Origin: Acetanaerobacterium elongatum
GTDB taxonomy: Bacteria; Bacillota; Clostridia; Oscillospirales; Ruminococcaceae
Direction: 5' to 3'
Assembly: GCF_900103835.1 (NCBI RefSeq)
Contig: NZ_FNID01000014.1
Span: 17,346-81,345, forward strand
Length of the DNA stretch: 64,000 bases
Notes under the pieces: model-generated
Told to the model about the DNA's origin: nothing
The model's input: only the letters and a program-made list of their open reading frames with translations
Database searches by the model: none
Translations under genes and position numbers: made by a program
Shown: piece after piece, positions 43,418-53,510 of the stretch
How positions within the stretch are numbered: the stretch's first letter is position 1
Layout of the letters: the number at the start of each line of letters is the position of its first letter

Positions 43418-44023
43418 TTAAGAATTAAACTTTCCCATGGCAGCTTCAATATCGCCCGTAAGCATTATTCTCACCGCTTCGGCGGCTCTTTTAAAAACCT
43501 CCTCCAGCTTAGCCCCCTCTTCCTTGGTAAAGCGGCTGGTCACCCATGCGGCAAGGTCGTAATCGGGGTACGGCTTTGCTCCGATACCCAGCTTCACACG
43601 CGGGAATTCATCGCTGCCGGTAAGGTAGATGATATTCTTCATGCCGTTGTGCCCGCCGTCGCTGCCCTTGCGGCGAATACGCATTCGGCCCACATCCAGC
43701 GAGATATCGTCGAAGATAATCACCACTCGCTCGGGCGGCACCTTGTAAAAGTGCATCGCCTCCACCACCGCCTCACCGCTCAGGTTCATATAGGTTTGCG
43801 GTTTCAGCAGCAGCACCCCTGCTCCATCGATAGAGCCGGTGCCGCAGAGCGACTTAAACTTTAACCTGTCCACCTTAATGCCATGTGCCTGTGCAAGCTC
43901 ATCCAGTGCCAGAAAGCCCGCGTTATGGCGGGTGAATTCATACTGTTTGCCGGGGTTTCCCAACCCGACTATAATATACTCCACGCTGCCCGCGGGTTTT
44001 GTCTTATCCTGTTTTAAAAACAT
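43418..44023 (-). CDS. pth: Peptidyl-tRNA hydrolase
   Basis: A 201-residue enzyme that recycles tRNA from drop-off peptidyl-tRNA. IIVGLGNPGKQYEFTRHNAGF carries the catalytic His (in RHNAG); then LLKPQTYMNLSGEAV, DDISLDVGRMRIRRKGSDGGHNG follow (core GSDGGHNG). The N-terminus is about 15 residues longer than minimal Pth. It lies 14 nt after glmU. Confidence 0.96.
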   Translation of the reverse strand: MFLKQDKTKPAGSVEYIIVGLGNPGKQYEFTRHNAGFLALDELAQAHGIKVDRLKFKSLCGTGSIDGAGVLLLKPQTYMNLSGEAVVEAMHFYKVPPERVVIIFDDISLDVGRMRIRRKGSDGGHNGMKNIIYLTGSDEFPRVKLGIGAKPYPDYDLAAWVTSRFTKEEGAKLEEVFKRAAEAVRIMLTGDIEAAMGKFNS

Positions 44024-44037
44024 TGCTGTAGCTCCTG

Positions 44038-45408
44038 TTACTTCTTATTATAGCGCCCGTTTGCGTAGCCCTTTTTGTTCACCTGACGCGCACGGGCAAT
44101 GGCCATATCACCGCTCTCCACGTCCTCGGTGATGGTGGAGCCTGCTGCGATATATGCGCCGTCGCCAACGGTAACCGGGGCAATCAAATTGGTATTGCAG
44201 CCCACAAAGGCATTGTTACCTATGGTAGTTCGGTATTTATTCTTGCCGTCGTAGTTTACGGTAACCACACCGCAGCCGAAGTTCACCCCGCCGCCCACGT
44301 CGCTGTCGCCGATATAGGTAAGGTGCGCGATGCTGGTTTTCTCGCCGACTACCGAGTTCTTCACCTCTACAAAATCGCCAATCTTGGCGCCGTCCTTAAT
44401 ATCGCAGCCCACACGCAGCTGGGTGAACGGGCCAATCTTCACCTTATCACCTACACGGGAACCATAAACCTGCGAGGCATTGATTACCGTGCCGCTGCCG
44501 ATTCGGCTATTTTCAATCAGCGTGTTGGGGCCGATGGTGCAGCCACTGCCGATGATGCAGCCCGGCTTGATGATGGTGCCGGGCAGGATGTCGGTGTCCG
44601 GGCCGATCTGTGCGTCGGCGGCGATCACAACACCGTCAAGGCTTACAAAACGCACACCCTTCTCCATCTGTGCGCGGATGCTCTTTTCGTTTGCAATGCG
44701 GTTAAGCTCATAAAGCTGAATGGGGTCGTTTGCGCCCAGCACAATCTGCTCGTCCTGCGCGTCAAACGCATCGGCGCGCCCGCCGTTTCTCAAAATAACA
44801 TCTATCGTATCGGTAAGGTAAAACTCCCCCGCCGCGTTTTGGTTGGTTAGGCCGTTAAGTGCCGTAAGCAGGCTGTGCGCATTGAACACATAGGCCCCAG
44901 AGTTAATCTCGCTAATCAGCGCCGTTTCGGCATCGGCATCCTTCTGCTCCACAATCCGCTCCAGACCGCCGTTGCCGCGCACAATACGGCCGTAGCCAAA
45001 GGGGTTTTTAACCCGGGCGGTGATAACGGTTACATCATTTTTCCTTTTAATATGAAATTCGCGCGCCGCACGGATGGTTTCCCCGCCGCAGAAGGGTGCA
45101 TCGCCGTTTAATACCACAATCTCCCCGCCCATATGCTGCTCGATAAACGAGCGGGCCTGCATCACGGCATGCCCGGTGCCTAGCTTCTCGCGCTGTACCG
45201 CAATCTTACAGGTGGCTGAAAAGAATTCTTGCATTTTATCGTTTTGTGGGCATACTATACACAAGTCCTCAATTCCCGCCTGCCTTACAGCATCGGTAAC
45301 CCAAACCGCCATCGGCTTAAACAGCACCTCCAGCATCGGCTTGGGGCTTGCACTTTTCATCCTTTTGCCTTCACCGGCGGCTAATATAATCGCTCCCGCT
45401 GTTCCCAT
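44038..45408 (-). CDS. glmU: Bifunctional UDP-GlcNAc pyrophosphorylase / GlcN-1-P acetyltransferase
   Basis: A 456-residue enzyme supplying UDP-GlcNAc for peptidoglycan. The N-terminal uridylyltransferase has IILAAGEGKRMKSASPKPM (the family usually has PKVLH at the end) and VLNGDAPF. The C-terminal left-handed beta-helix has hexapeptide repeats and the acetyl-CoA end KYRTTIGNNAFVGCN. The ATG at 45408 lies 9 nt after AGAAAGGA; a TTG at 45417 is less likely. Confidence 0.95.
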   Translation of the reverse strand: MGTAGAIILAAGEGKRMKSASPKPMLEVLFKPMAVWVTDAVRQAGIEDLCIVCPQNDKMQEFFSATCKIAVQREKLGTGHAVMQARSFIEQHMGGEIVVLNGDAPFCGGETIRAAREFHIKRKNDVTVITARVKNPFGYGRIVRGNGGLERIVEQKDADAETALISEINSGAYVFNAHSLLTALNGLTNQNAAGEFYLTDTIDVILRNGGRADAFDAQDEQIVLGANDPIQLYELNRIANEKSIRAQMEKGVRFVSLDGVVIAADAQIGPDTDILPGTIIKPGCIIGSGCTIGPNTLIENSRIGSGTVINASQVYGSRVGDKVKIGPFTQLRVGCDIKDGAKIGDFVEVKNSVVGEKTSIAHLTYIGDSDVGGGVNFGCGVVTVNYDGKNKYRTTIGNNAFVGCNTNLIAPVTVGDGAYIAAGSTITEDVESGDMAIARARQVNKKGYANGRYNKK

Positions 45409-45493
45409 GTTCTTCAAGTCCTTTCTCTGCCGACAAATGTTCTTCTATTTTAGTTCAGTATTTTTACCTTGAATCGTAATGGCTGCTCACCTT

Positions 45494-45522
45494 ATTATAT
45501 TCGCTGGATGATAAAAAAACAA
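45494..45522 (-). promoter_or_regulatory. Promoter of glmU-pth-mfd
   Basis: TTGTTT, 17 bp, TATAAT on the minus strand, leader about 80 nt. Confidence 0.7.
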
Positions 45523-45582
45523 GCAATTACCATGTTCAGGAAGGCTTTGCAGAACATCTTCTGATTACAGTAAAATCGTATG

Positions 45583-45658
45583 AATAGTACAAAACAAAAT
45601 TGAAAGTCAAGATTGTTACAATATTCACAAATCAAGCTGCTTAAACCAGCTTGTTTTT
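45583..45658 (+). ncRNA. Candidate small RNA in the glmU/ntp divergent spacer
   Basis: A terminator (CAAGCTG/CAGCTTG, then TTTTT, 45633-45658) points away from any upstream plus-strand gene. A possible promoter (TTGCAG, 18 bp, TAAAAT at 45547-45576) would give a transcript of about 76 nt without a reading frame, containing an ATTGT/ACAAT inverted repeat. No family recognised. Confidence 0.35.
45633..45658 (+). terminator. Intrinsic terminator with no upstream gene
   Basis: 7-bp stem CAAGCTG/CAGCTTG, 7-nt loop, five Ts. It insulates the ntp promoter or ends a small RNA. Confidence 0.75.
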
Positions 45659-45735
45659 CGCGAAATAGCTATTGATATTTGCAGGTTTTAGGAATATTAT
45701 TAAGGCATTAATTCCAACAGTAATAGTTGTACACC

Positions 45736-45764
45736 TTGTTTTTTTAGATTATACCATTTAAAAT
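45736..45764 (+). promoter_or_regulatory. Promoter of the V-ATPase operon
   Basis: TTGTTT, 17 bp, TAAAAT; about 50 nt of leader before the first ATG. Confidence 0.7.
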
Positions 45765-45822
45765 AGGTTTATTGTCATATTTTCTCGTTCTTTATACCGA
45801 AACCTGTCTCGGGAGGTGCCTT

Positions 45823-46152
45823 ATGGAAACCAATGATCTAAACATTATACGCCAGCTGCTTGACATGGATAAGAAAGCGCGCATGCTGGTTGAAAATGCC
45901 GAAAAGGAAAGGCAGAAGGCTGAATCGAATTTGGCAGATGAAAAAGCGCGTGTTGAGGCAGACATCCTGTCTAAGGCACAGAACCGCATTGTTAAGCTGA
46001 AAAACCAAACTGCCGATGAAACCTCAAAAGAAACAAACTCTATTGAGGAAGAAGGCCGGCAGATGATGCAGCGGTTAGAGGCAAACTTTGCACAACACCA
46101 CACACAGTGGGAGGATGAACTGTTTAAGCGCTGTGTTTCAATGAGCAGGTAA
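45823..46152 (+). CDS. V-type ATPase peripheral-stalk subunit (G/H type)
   Basis: A 109-residue, almost entirely helical coiled-coil protein rich in Glu, Lys, Ala and Gln (residues 15-100). It matches the size and place of the G/H subunit that pairs with subunit E to form the peripheral stalk of bacterial V/A-type ATPases. Sequence identity in this family is low, so the call rests on coiled coil, length and first position in the operon. The ATG at 45823 follows GGGAGGTG by 7 nt. Confidence 0.75.
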   Translation: METNDLNIIRQLLDMDKKARMLVENAEKERQKAESNLADEKARVEADILSKAQNRIVKLKNQTADETSKETNSIEEEGRQMMQRLEANFAQHHTQWEDELFKRCVSMSR

Positions 46153-46169
46153 GCATTACTTATCACAGT

Positions 46170-47234
46170 ATGGGGGGCGGGTACGGCTTGATTACAGATA
46201 ATTTAAGCTACACCATTTTAGCAAAGGCCAGAGCCATGTATGGCAAACGGCTGAAGCCCGAGAACTATAAAGACCTTTTGCAGAAGCATTCGGTCAGTGA
46301 GGTTGCTGCTTATCTGAAAAACGAAACCTCTTATTCCAAGGCGCTTTCCGGCATTCAGGAGAACCTGATTCACCGTGGACAGCTTGAAAACCTCATCCGC
46401 AGAGACACCCTTATGAAGTTCCTGCGCCTTTCTCGGTACGATAGTTCCCGCGATAACGGCTTTTACCACTATTACATGCTTAATATTGAAGCGGAACAGA
46501 TTTTGGCGTGCCTGCGGCTGTTAAACTCCGGCCTGCTCGAAAGCTATATTGAAACCCTGCCCGGTTACCTGCTGAACTACATCACATTTGACATTATTAA
46601 GCTTGCTCATGCAAATAACTTTGACGAGGTTTTAGAATCGCTCAGAAAAACCGAATATTATGAGGTTTTGCTGCCCTGCAAGCCGCAACGCGGCGAACTG
46701 CCCGATATCTTCGAGTGCGAGTACCGCCTGCGGCAGCATTTTTACGACAAAGCCTTTCTTTTAATTAAGGGCCGCTACCATGGTGAACAGCGCAGGCAGC
46801 TCACCGAGCTGTTTGTATCGCAGATGGAGCTTGCCAATATCACCAGCATCTATCGTCTAAAGCACTTTTTTAGGGCGGATGCTCAGACCATTGAATCACG
46901 TATTCTTAAAACCCACAACGCTAAAATCGACCGTGAAATGGCAGAGCTTATCAAAGCTCAAGACACCAAGGAGATGCTTGCCCTTTTAGACCGTAAAAGA
47001 AAAAACAATTTTTACGCGGCCGACGATTTTGAGTTTATAGAGCATGCCAACCAACAGACACGCCTTTCGGTGAACAAGCGGTACCTTTATTTCTCCCGTT
47101 ATCCTTCGGTAGTATTTGCCGCTTACATGCTTCTGTGCCGTATAGAGATTGAGAATATTACAACGATTATTGAAGGTATTCGTTACAACATGCCTCCGGC
47201 CGAGATTGAAAAGCTTTTGGTGATACAGGTTTAG
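46170..47234 (+). CDS. ntpC: V-type ATPase subunit C
   Basis: A 354-residue helical subunit linking the central rotor to the membrane ring (AC39/d-like). The N-terminal DNLSYTILAKARAMYGKRL and the C-terminal YPSVVFAAYMLLCRIEIENI-type segment (core LCRIEIENITTIIEG) are family marks. Start uncertain: the ATG at 46170 has no clear ribosome site, while a TTG at 46188 follows a G-rich stretch and matches the family start better. It overlaps nothing and is followed by ntpI after 50 nt. Confidence 0.87.
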   Translation: MGGGYGLITDNLSYTILAKARAMYGKRLKPENYKDLLQKHSVSEVAAYLKNETSYSKALSGIQENLIHRGQLENLIRRDTLMKFLRLSRYDSSRDNGFYHYYMLNIEAEQILACLRLLNSGLLESYIETLPGYLLNYITFDIIKLAHANNFDEVLESLRKTEYYEVLLPCKPQRGELPDIFECEYRLRQHFYDKAFLLIKGRYHGEQRRQLTELFVSQMELANITSIYRLKHFFRADAQTIESRILKTHNAKIDREMAELIKAQDTKEMLALLDRKRKNNFYAADDFEFIEHANQQTRLSVNKRYLYFSRYPSVVFAAYMLLCRIEIENITTIIEGIRYNMPPAEIEKLLVIQV

Positions 47235-47284
47235 GCGTGTCGGCCGTGCCGGCATAGAATATCCGGAAAGGTGGTATTCAGGGT

Positions 47285-50017
47285 ATGTCCATAGCACGAA
47301 TGAAGCTCGTGAATATTGAGGGAAATGTCCGTCAGCTAGACGCTGCCGTGCTGAAATGCTCCTACGGAAACAACTTTCACCCCGAGCAGGCTTCCATGTA
47401 TTACGAGAGCATGGGAGCTGTTGCAACATATAATGAGGAAAACCCCTATACATCCTTATTGCACCGAATTACCGAGATTGGACTGCATGCGGGTATCGAT
47501 CTTTCGGCCGAGAATGCGCACGGGTATTATACCTTTAACCTGAACTATATCGAGAATCTGCCCGCCAAGATTAATAATATCAAGCATTATTCCTTCGAGG
47601 TGCGAGAGCTCTTAGAGACGCTGGAGGGCAAGCCCCTTGAAAAGGGCGACATATACAACTCCGAATATATTAAATTCCGGTTCGGGCGCTTGCCGATGAA
47701 GAATTATAAGCGTTTGAAAAAGCAGACCTCCCGCAACTTCATCTTCTACCCGCTGCAAACCGATAAGGGCTACGAGTGGGGGGTTTACATCACCTCCAAA
47801 AGCATGGCGGCGGCCGTAGATAAATTCTTTGTTACGCACAATTTCGAGCGTATCGGCGTACCGCGCGATATTTTTTTAAACCCCGACAATATCCAGAACT
47901 ACAACAAAGAGATTGTAGAGATAGACCGTACGGTGCTTGAAACCTATCTCGAGCATTTCGACACCGAGCTGCTTGAGCTGAACAGCCGGAAAAACAATCT
48001 GGCGGAACGCATCGCGCGCCATGAACAGACGCTAATCCAGCTCAACCATATCGAAAATCTTGATATCGCCTTTGATGAAATCTTTGCCTGCAAATATATT
48101 AAGGTTCGCTTTGGGCGTCTGCCGATAGACAGCTATAACAAGCTTAGATATTACGACGATAAACCGTTTGTGTTCTATACCTTTGTAAACGACGGCGAGT
48201 ATTGCTGGGGTGTTTATTTTGCGCCGGCCTCCTATTCCGTAGAAATCGACGCCATCTTCAACTCGCTTTACTACGAACGCTTGTATGTGCCCGATACGGT
48301 GCATGATACTCCCGAGGCCTCGCGCGCGCAGGTAACCAAACAGCTTCACGAAAGCAAGGAGGAGCTGGCCGAGGTTCTCAGCGATATTAAGGCCAAGGTT
48401 AACCGCCGCAAACTGTACTTTTACGAAAGCTTTGCACGCATAAAGTTTTTAAGCGATTCGTTTGAAATGCGTCGTTATATCTCGGTCATCAACGACACCT
48501 TTCACATTATCGGCTTTGTTCCGGAGAAGGAAGCGCAGGCCTTTAAGAGCAACCTGGAAACGCTTGAGGATGTTACGGTCAGTGTGAAGCCCTGTGAAAC
48601 CGACACACGGTTTACCCCGCCCACCAAGCTGAAAAACGGCTTCTTCTTCAAGCCCTTTGAGATGTTTGTGGATATGTTCGGTATGCCAAGCTACCACGAC
48701 ATAGACCCCACCGTTTTTGTAGGTATTACCTACACCCTGCTGTTCGGCCTGATGTTCGGCGATGTGGGGCAGGGGCTGTGCGTAGTACTTATCGGCAGCA
48801 TTTTATGGAAAACCAAACGAATGCCGCTGGGGCGCATCATGCAGCGCATCGGCCTTTCCTCCGCCTTTTTCGGCCTCATTTACGGCTCGGTGTTCGGCTA
48901 CGAGCACCTGCTTGATCCGCTTTATCACGCCTTGGGCTTTGCACAAAAACCCATTGAGGTTCTGGCCCCCGAAATGACCAACATCATCCTGCTTAGCGCA
49001 GTAGGCCTAGGCGTAATGATTATTATCGCCGCCATTATTACCAATACCGTAATGGGTATTAAGCAGAAAAACCCTTCCCGCGCGCTGCTCAGCCAAAACG
49101 GCATCGCCGGTCTTGTGTTCTACTGCACGGTACTTGTGGGTGCGGTACTGAATCTTGTTTATAAAATCAACATCTTTAACCCCGCGGTTATTCTTTTGGG
49201 CATTGTTCTGCCGCTGCTCCTCGTTTTTTTACGGGAACCGATTGCAAAATTCTTAAAGCGCAGGCAGCAGAATGATATAACCGGCAAAATAGTGGGCGAA
49301 GATGCCTCGGTATGTAAGGCGCTGAAGAAGGAAGACCTGAACACCCCCATCAGCCAGATTTTAGGCTGCCATTACCTTCAGGCCCGCTTCGGGCGGCTGC
49401 CGCGCGACAGCTATGAAAAGCTGCGCTATTACGATGAAAAGCTGTTTATCTTCTACGTTACCGAAACCGATAAAGACTACTATTGGGGCGTCTATTTCGC
49501 CCCAGGGGATTCAATTCGCGAGGTAGACGGCATATTTACCTCCCTTTACTTCGAGCAGTTGCGTCAACCCTCTACCCTGAAGGGGCTTTCGGACGAAACC
49601 CTCGCCGACATAGCCAAGCTGATGCGCGTTGAAACCAAAGCAGCCGAAGCTGTGCAGGGCAAAAAGAAAGAGCGCGAAGGGCTCGCAGGGTTTATTATCG
49701 AAAACTTCTTCGAGCTGTTTGACGTTATATTAAGCTACGTTACCAACACCATGTCGTTTTTGAGGGTAGGCGGCTTCATTCTAAGCCATGCCGGTATGAT
49801 GGCGGTGGTGATGACACTCTCCGAGGCAGCCGGCGCAGGCGCCTCCCCCATTATCGTTATCATAGGCAATGCCTTTGTAATGGCAATGGAAGGCCTGATT
49901 GTTGGCATTCAGGTGTTAAGGCTTGAGTTTTACGAGATGTTCTCGCGTTACTTCGAGGGCGACGGCAAACCGTTTACCCCCATTACCGTCAGCTCTATGC
50001 GCCATAATTCAGACTAG
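47285..50017 (+). CDS. ntpI: V-type ATPase subunit I with a third FGRLP lobe
   Basis: A 910-residue membrane stator subunit (a-subunit equivalent), far longer than the usual 640-660. The cytoplasmic half carries two homologous lobes at about 124-196 and 266-336, each with RFGRLP and a W-G-VY segment. The membrane half starts near 475 (FVGITYTLLFGLMFGDVGQG) and contains SFLRVGGFILSHAGM and the C-terminal AMEGLIVGIQVLRLEFYEMFSRYF. A third lobe copy (about 691-762) is inserted between TM helices. Copies share FGRLP, SY-KLRYYD, YFAP and IF-SLY but differ at codon level, so the duplication is old. The RBS is GGAAAGG with about 12 nt. Confidence 0.93.
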   Translation: MSIARMKLVNIEGNVRQLDAAVLKCSYGNNFHPEQASMYYESMGAVATYNEENPYTSLLHRITEIGLHAGIDLSAENAHGYYTFNLNYIENLPAKINNIKHYSFEVRELLETLEGKPLEKGDIYNSEYIKFRFGRLPMKNYKRLKKQTSRNFIFYPLQTDKGYEWGVYITSKSMAAAVDKFFVTHNFERIGVPRDIFLNPDNIQNYNKEIVEIDRTVLETYLEHFDTELLELNSRKNNLAERIARHEQTLIQLNHIENLDIAFDEIFACKYIKVRFGRLPIDSYNKLRYYDDKPFVFYTFVNDGEYCWGVYFAPASYSVEIDAIFNSLYYERLYVPDTVHDTPEASRAQVTKQLHESKEELAEVLSDIKAKVNRRKLYFYESFARIKFLSDSFEMRRYISVINDTFHIIGFVPEKEAQAFKSNLETLEDVTVSVKPCETDTRFTPPTKLKNGFFFKPFEMFVDMFGMPSYHDIDPTVFVGITYTLLFGLMFGDVGQGLCVVLIGSILWKTKRMPLGRIMQRIGLSSAFFGLIYGSVFGYEHLLDPLYHALGFAQKPIEVLAPEMTNIILLSAVGLGVMIIIAAIITNTVMGIKQKNPSRALLSQNGIAGLVFYCTVLVGAVLNLVYKINIFNPAVILLGIVLPLLLVFLREPIAKFLKRRQQNDITGKIVGEDASVCKALKKEDLNTPISQILGCHYLQARFGRLPRDSYEKLRYYDEKLFIFYVTETDKDYYWGVYFAPGDSIREVDGIFTSLYFEQLRQPSTLKGLSDETLADIAKLMRVETKAAEAVQGKKKEREGLAGFIIENFFELFDVILSYVTNTMSFLRVGGFILSHAGMMAVVMTLSEAAGAGASPIIVIIGNAFVMAMEGLIVGIQVLRLEFYEMFSRYFEGDGKPFTPITVSSMRHNSD

Positions 50018-50107
50018 CTCACTGTACCTTTGCGCAAGAAGGAGTAATCCTTTTTAAATAAAACTATTCATTTGCTGTGTCACAGCAGTACTGAGGAGGA
50101 AACAATA

Positions 50108-50542
50108 ATGAACGTAATTATTTATCTGTTACCGCTTTTGGCTATCATCCTGTTGTCTATGCCCCTTATCCCCGTATACAGGGGTGTTACCACCGGCGTA
50201 AAGGCAAAACGCGCAGTAATCTTTAATATCGCCGCCTTCTTTGGCGTTTGCCTGATTGCCATCCTGCTCCCCTTCGGCGGGCTGTTAAGCGCTGCCGAAA
50301 CAGCAAATGCTGCGGCTGCTGCCGGTTCTTCCGCAGGCTTAGGATATCTAGCCGCCGCACTTGTAACCAGCGTTTCCTGCATCGGTGCAGGTATTGCCGT
50401 TGCCGCCGCCGCTCCCGCCGCCATCGGCGCGTTTTCCGAAGACCCCAAGGCTTTCGGTAAGGCACTGATCTTTGTGGCGCTTGGCGAAGGTATTGCGCTG
50501 TACGGCCTGCTTATTTCCATTCTTATCTTAAACAAGATCTAA
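50108..50542 (+). CDS. ntpK: V-type ATPase proteolipid subunit K
   Basis: A 144-residue rotor-ring subunit with four TM helices. The first hairpin (1-60) lacks a membrane carboxylate. The second carries IGAGIAVAAAAPAAIGAFSE and LGEGIALYG, whose Glu is the ion-binding residue. The position equivalent to Gln110 of the E. hirae Na+ ring is Ala by my alignment, so ion specificity is open. The ATG at 50108 follows GAGGAGG; an earlier frame start at 50072 has no ribosome site. Confidence 0.93.
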   Translation: MNVIIYLLPLLAIILLSMPLIPVYRGVTTGVKAKRAVIFNIAAFFGVCLIAILLPFGGLLSAAETANAAAAAGSSAGLGYLAAALVTSVSCIGAGIAVAAAAPAAIGAFSEDPKAFGKALIFVALGEGIALYGLLISILILNKI

Positions 50543-50590
50543 GTTTCACACTGTCCTGGTTATTTTAAACCGGAAAGGCCTGTTCGCAGC

Positions 50591-50899
50591 ATGAAATTCT
50601 TTGTAATCAGTGATAATGTAGACACCCTTATCGGCCTGCGCCTTGCGGGCATGGAAGGTGTTGTGGTACACGAACAGCCGGAGATAGAGGCCGAGCTCAA
50701 AAAAGCTGCAGACAACCCCGAAATCGGTGTTGTGCTGATGACCGAAAAGCTGTTAAGCCTATGCCCCGAGCTGGTGTATGATATTAAGCTTAACCGCCGC
50801 CAGCCGCTGATTGTAACGGTGCCGGACCGCCACGGTGCGGGCCAGGTAGGCGATTCCATCAGCCGTTATGTGCGCGAGGCCATCGGTGTTAAGCTGTAA
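50591..50899 (+). CDS. V-type ATPase subunit F
   Basis: A 102-residue central-stalk subunit with a Rossmann-like fold: MKFFVISDNVDTLIGLRLAGMEG at the start is the family signature, followed by IGVVLMTEKLL. It regulates rotation with subunit D. GGAAAGG lies 12 nt before the ATG. Placed between K and E. Confidence 0.93.
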   Translation: MKFFVISDNVDTLIGLRLAGMEGVVVHEQPEIEAELKKAADNPEIGVVLMTEKLLSLCPELVYDIKLNRRQPLIVTVPDRHGAGQVGDSISRYVREAIGVKL

Positions 50900-50961
50900 T
50901 ACCTTTTTATAGACAGGTGTTTTACCAAATGGCATGAAACCGGAAAGGCATGGTCATAACT

Positions 50962-51549
50962 ATGGCGAAACTGGATGAAAAACTTCAGCGCTTTGAAGAC
51001 GCTGTGCTCAGTCAGGCCAAACAACGGTGTGACGAGATTCTCAGCGGCGTTGAGCAGGTTAAAAAAAGAGAGCTTACAACCACCGAGGATGCTGCTCTTT
51101 CCAATGCCTATGAGTTAATTCAGGGCGAGGTTACGGGAATTACGGTAGAAAGTGCCAGAGAGATTTCGCAGCGCAGATTTGCGCAGAAACAGGAATATCT
51201 GCACCGCCGTGCGGCCCTTGAGAAAAGCATCTTTGACAATGTAAAGCAGCGTATTATTGCCTATACGCGCACCGAGGAATACAAGAGCTACTTAAAGGCT
51301 GCTGCCGAGAAGCTGAAGGCAGAGTTTGCGGGTAAGGATGTTACCCTTTCGCTGATGCCGGGCGATCAGCCGCTTGAGCAGCTGGTTCGCAACAGCTTTC
51401 AAGCGCCCTGCAAGGTTGTGTTTACCGATGCCATTACCCTCGGGGGCATTGTTTTAACCGATAACTCAAACGGTTATATCAGCGACCTGAGCTTGGATAC
51501 GGTATTAAACGACCAGCGCGACTGGTTCTACCAAAACTGCAGGCTGTAA
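50962..51549 (+). CDS. V-type ATPase subunit E
   Basis: A 195-residue peripheral-stalk subunit. The first 110 residues form a long coiled coil (KLDEKLQRFEDAVLSQAKQ onward); the C-terminal globular part has DAITLGGIVLTDNSNGYISD, close to the GGIVL-D-G family motif. It pairs with the G/H subunit. The ATG at 50962 is preferred over 50950 because the GGAAAGG site sits 13 nt upstream. Confidence 0.92.
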   Translation: MAKLDEKLQRFEDAVLSQAKQRCDEILSGVEQVKKRELTTTEDAALSNAYELIQGEVTGITVESAREISQRRFAQKQEYLHRRAALEKSIFDNVKQRIIAYTRTEEYKSYLKAAAEKLKAEFAGKDVTLSLMPGDQPLEQLVRNSFQAPCKVVFTDAITLGGIVLTDNSNGYISDLSLDTVLNDQRDWFYQNCRL

Positions 51550-51607
51550 TATTTAACGCGGTATTCTAATCTGATTGATATAATCCCACCAGAAAGGGAT
51601 GAAAAGG

Positions 51608-53356
<1,749 letters not shown>

Positions 53357-53405
53357 GCATAAATAAATGCTGGTTGTTTGCGCTTGTAAGGATAGTGGCA
53401 AGTTT

Positions 53406-53510
53406 GAAAGATAGATCTTTCACGCTCCAGGTTTTGTGCTTTTCGATTGTTATTCGGAAATTCGGCTTTACCGAAACCGCACAAACACCCTGAAAGGAAT
53501 GGTTATATAT
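53406..53510 (+). repeat. Intercistronic hairpin module (family 2, copy Y)
   Basis: Same block order as 21592-21696: GAAAGATAGATCTTTC, AGGTTTTGTGCTTTTC, a variable stretch, TTCGGCTTTACCGAAACC, GCACAA and AAAGGAATGGTTAT before the ntpB ATG. Four blocks with about 65 nearly identical positions are shared with copy X, which lies on the other strand 32 kb away. Confidence 0.75.

Noticed and set aside
49355..49570. Third FGRLP lobe of NtpI as an assembly or sequencing duplication
   Set aside because: Codon use and many amino acids differ from copies 1 and 2, and the frame is intact on both sides.
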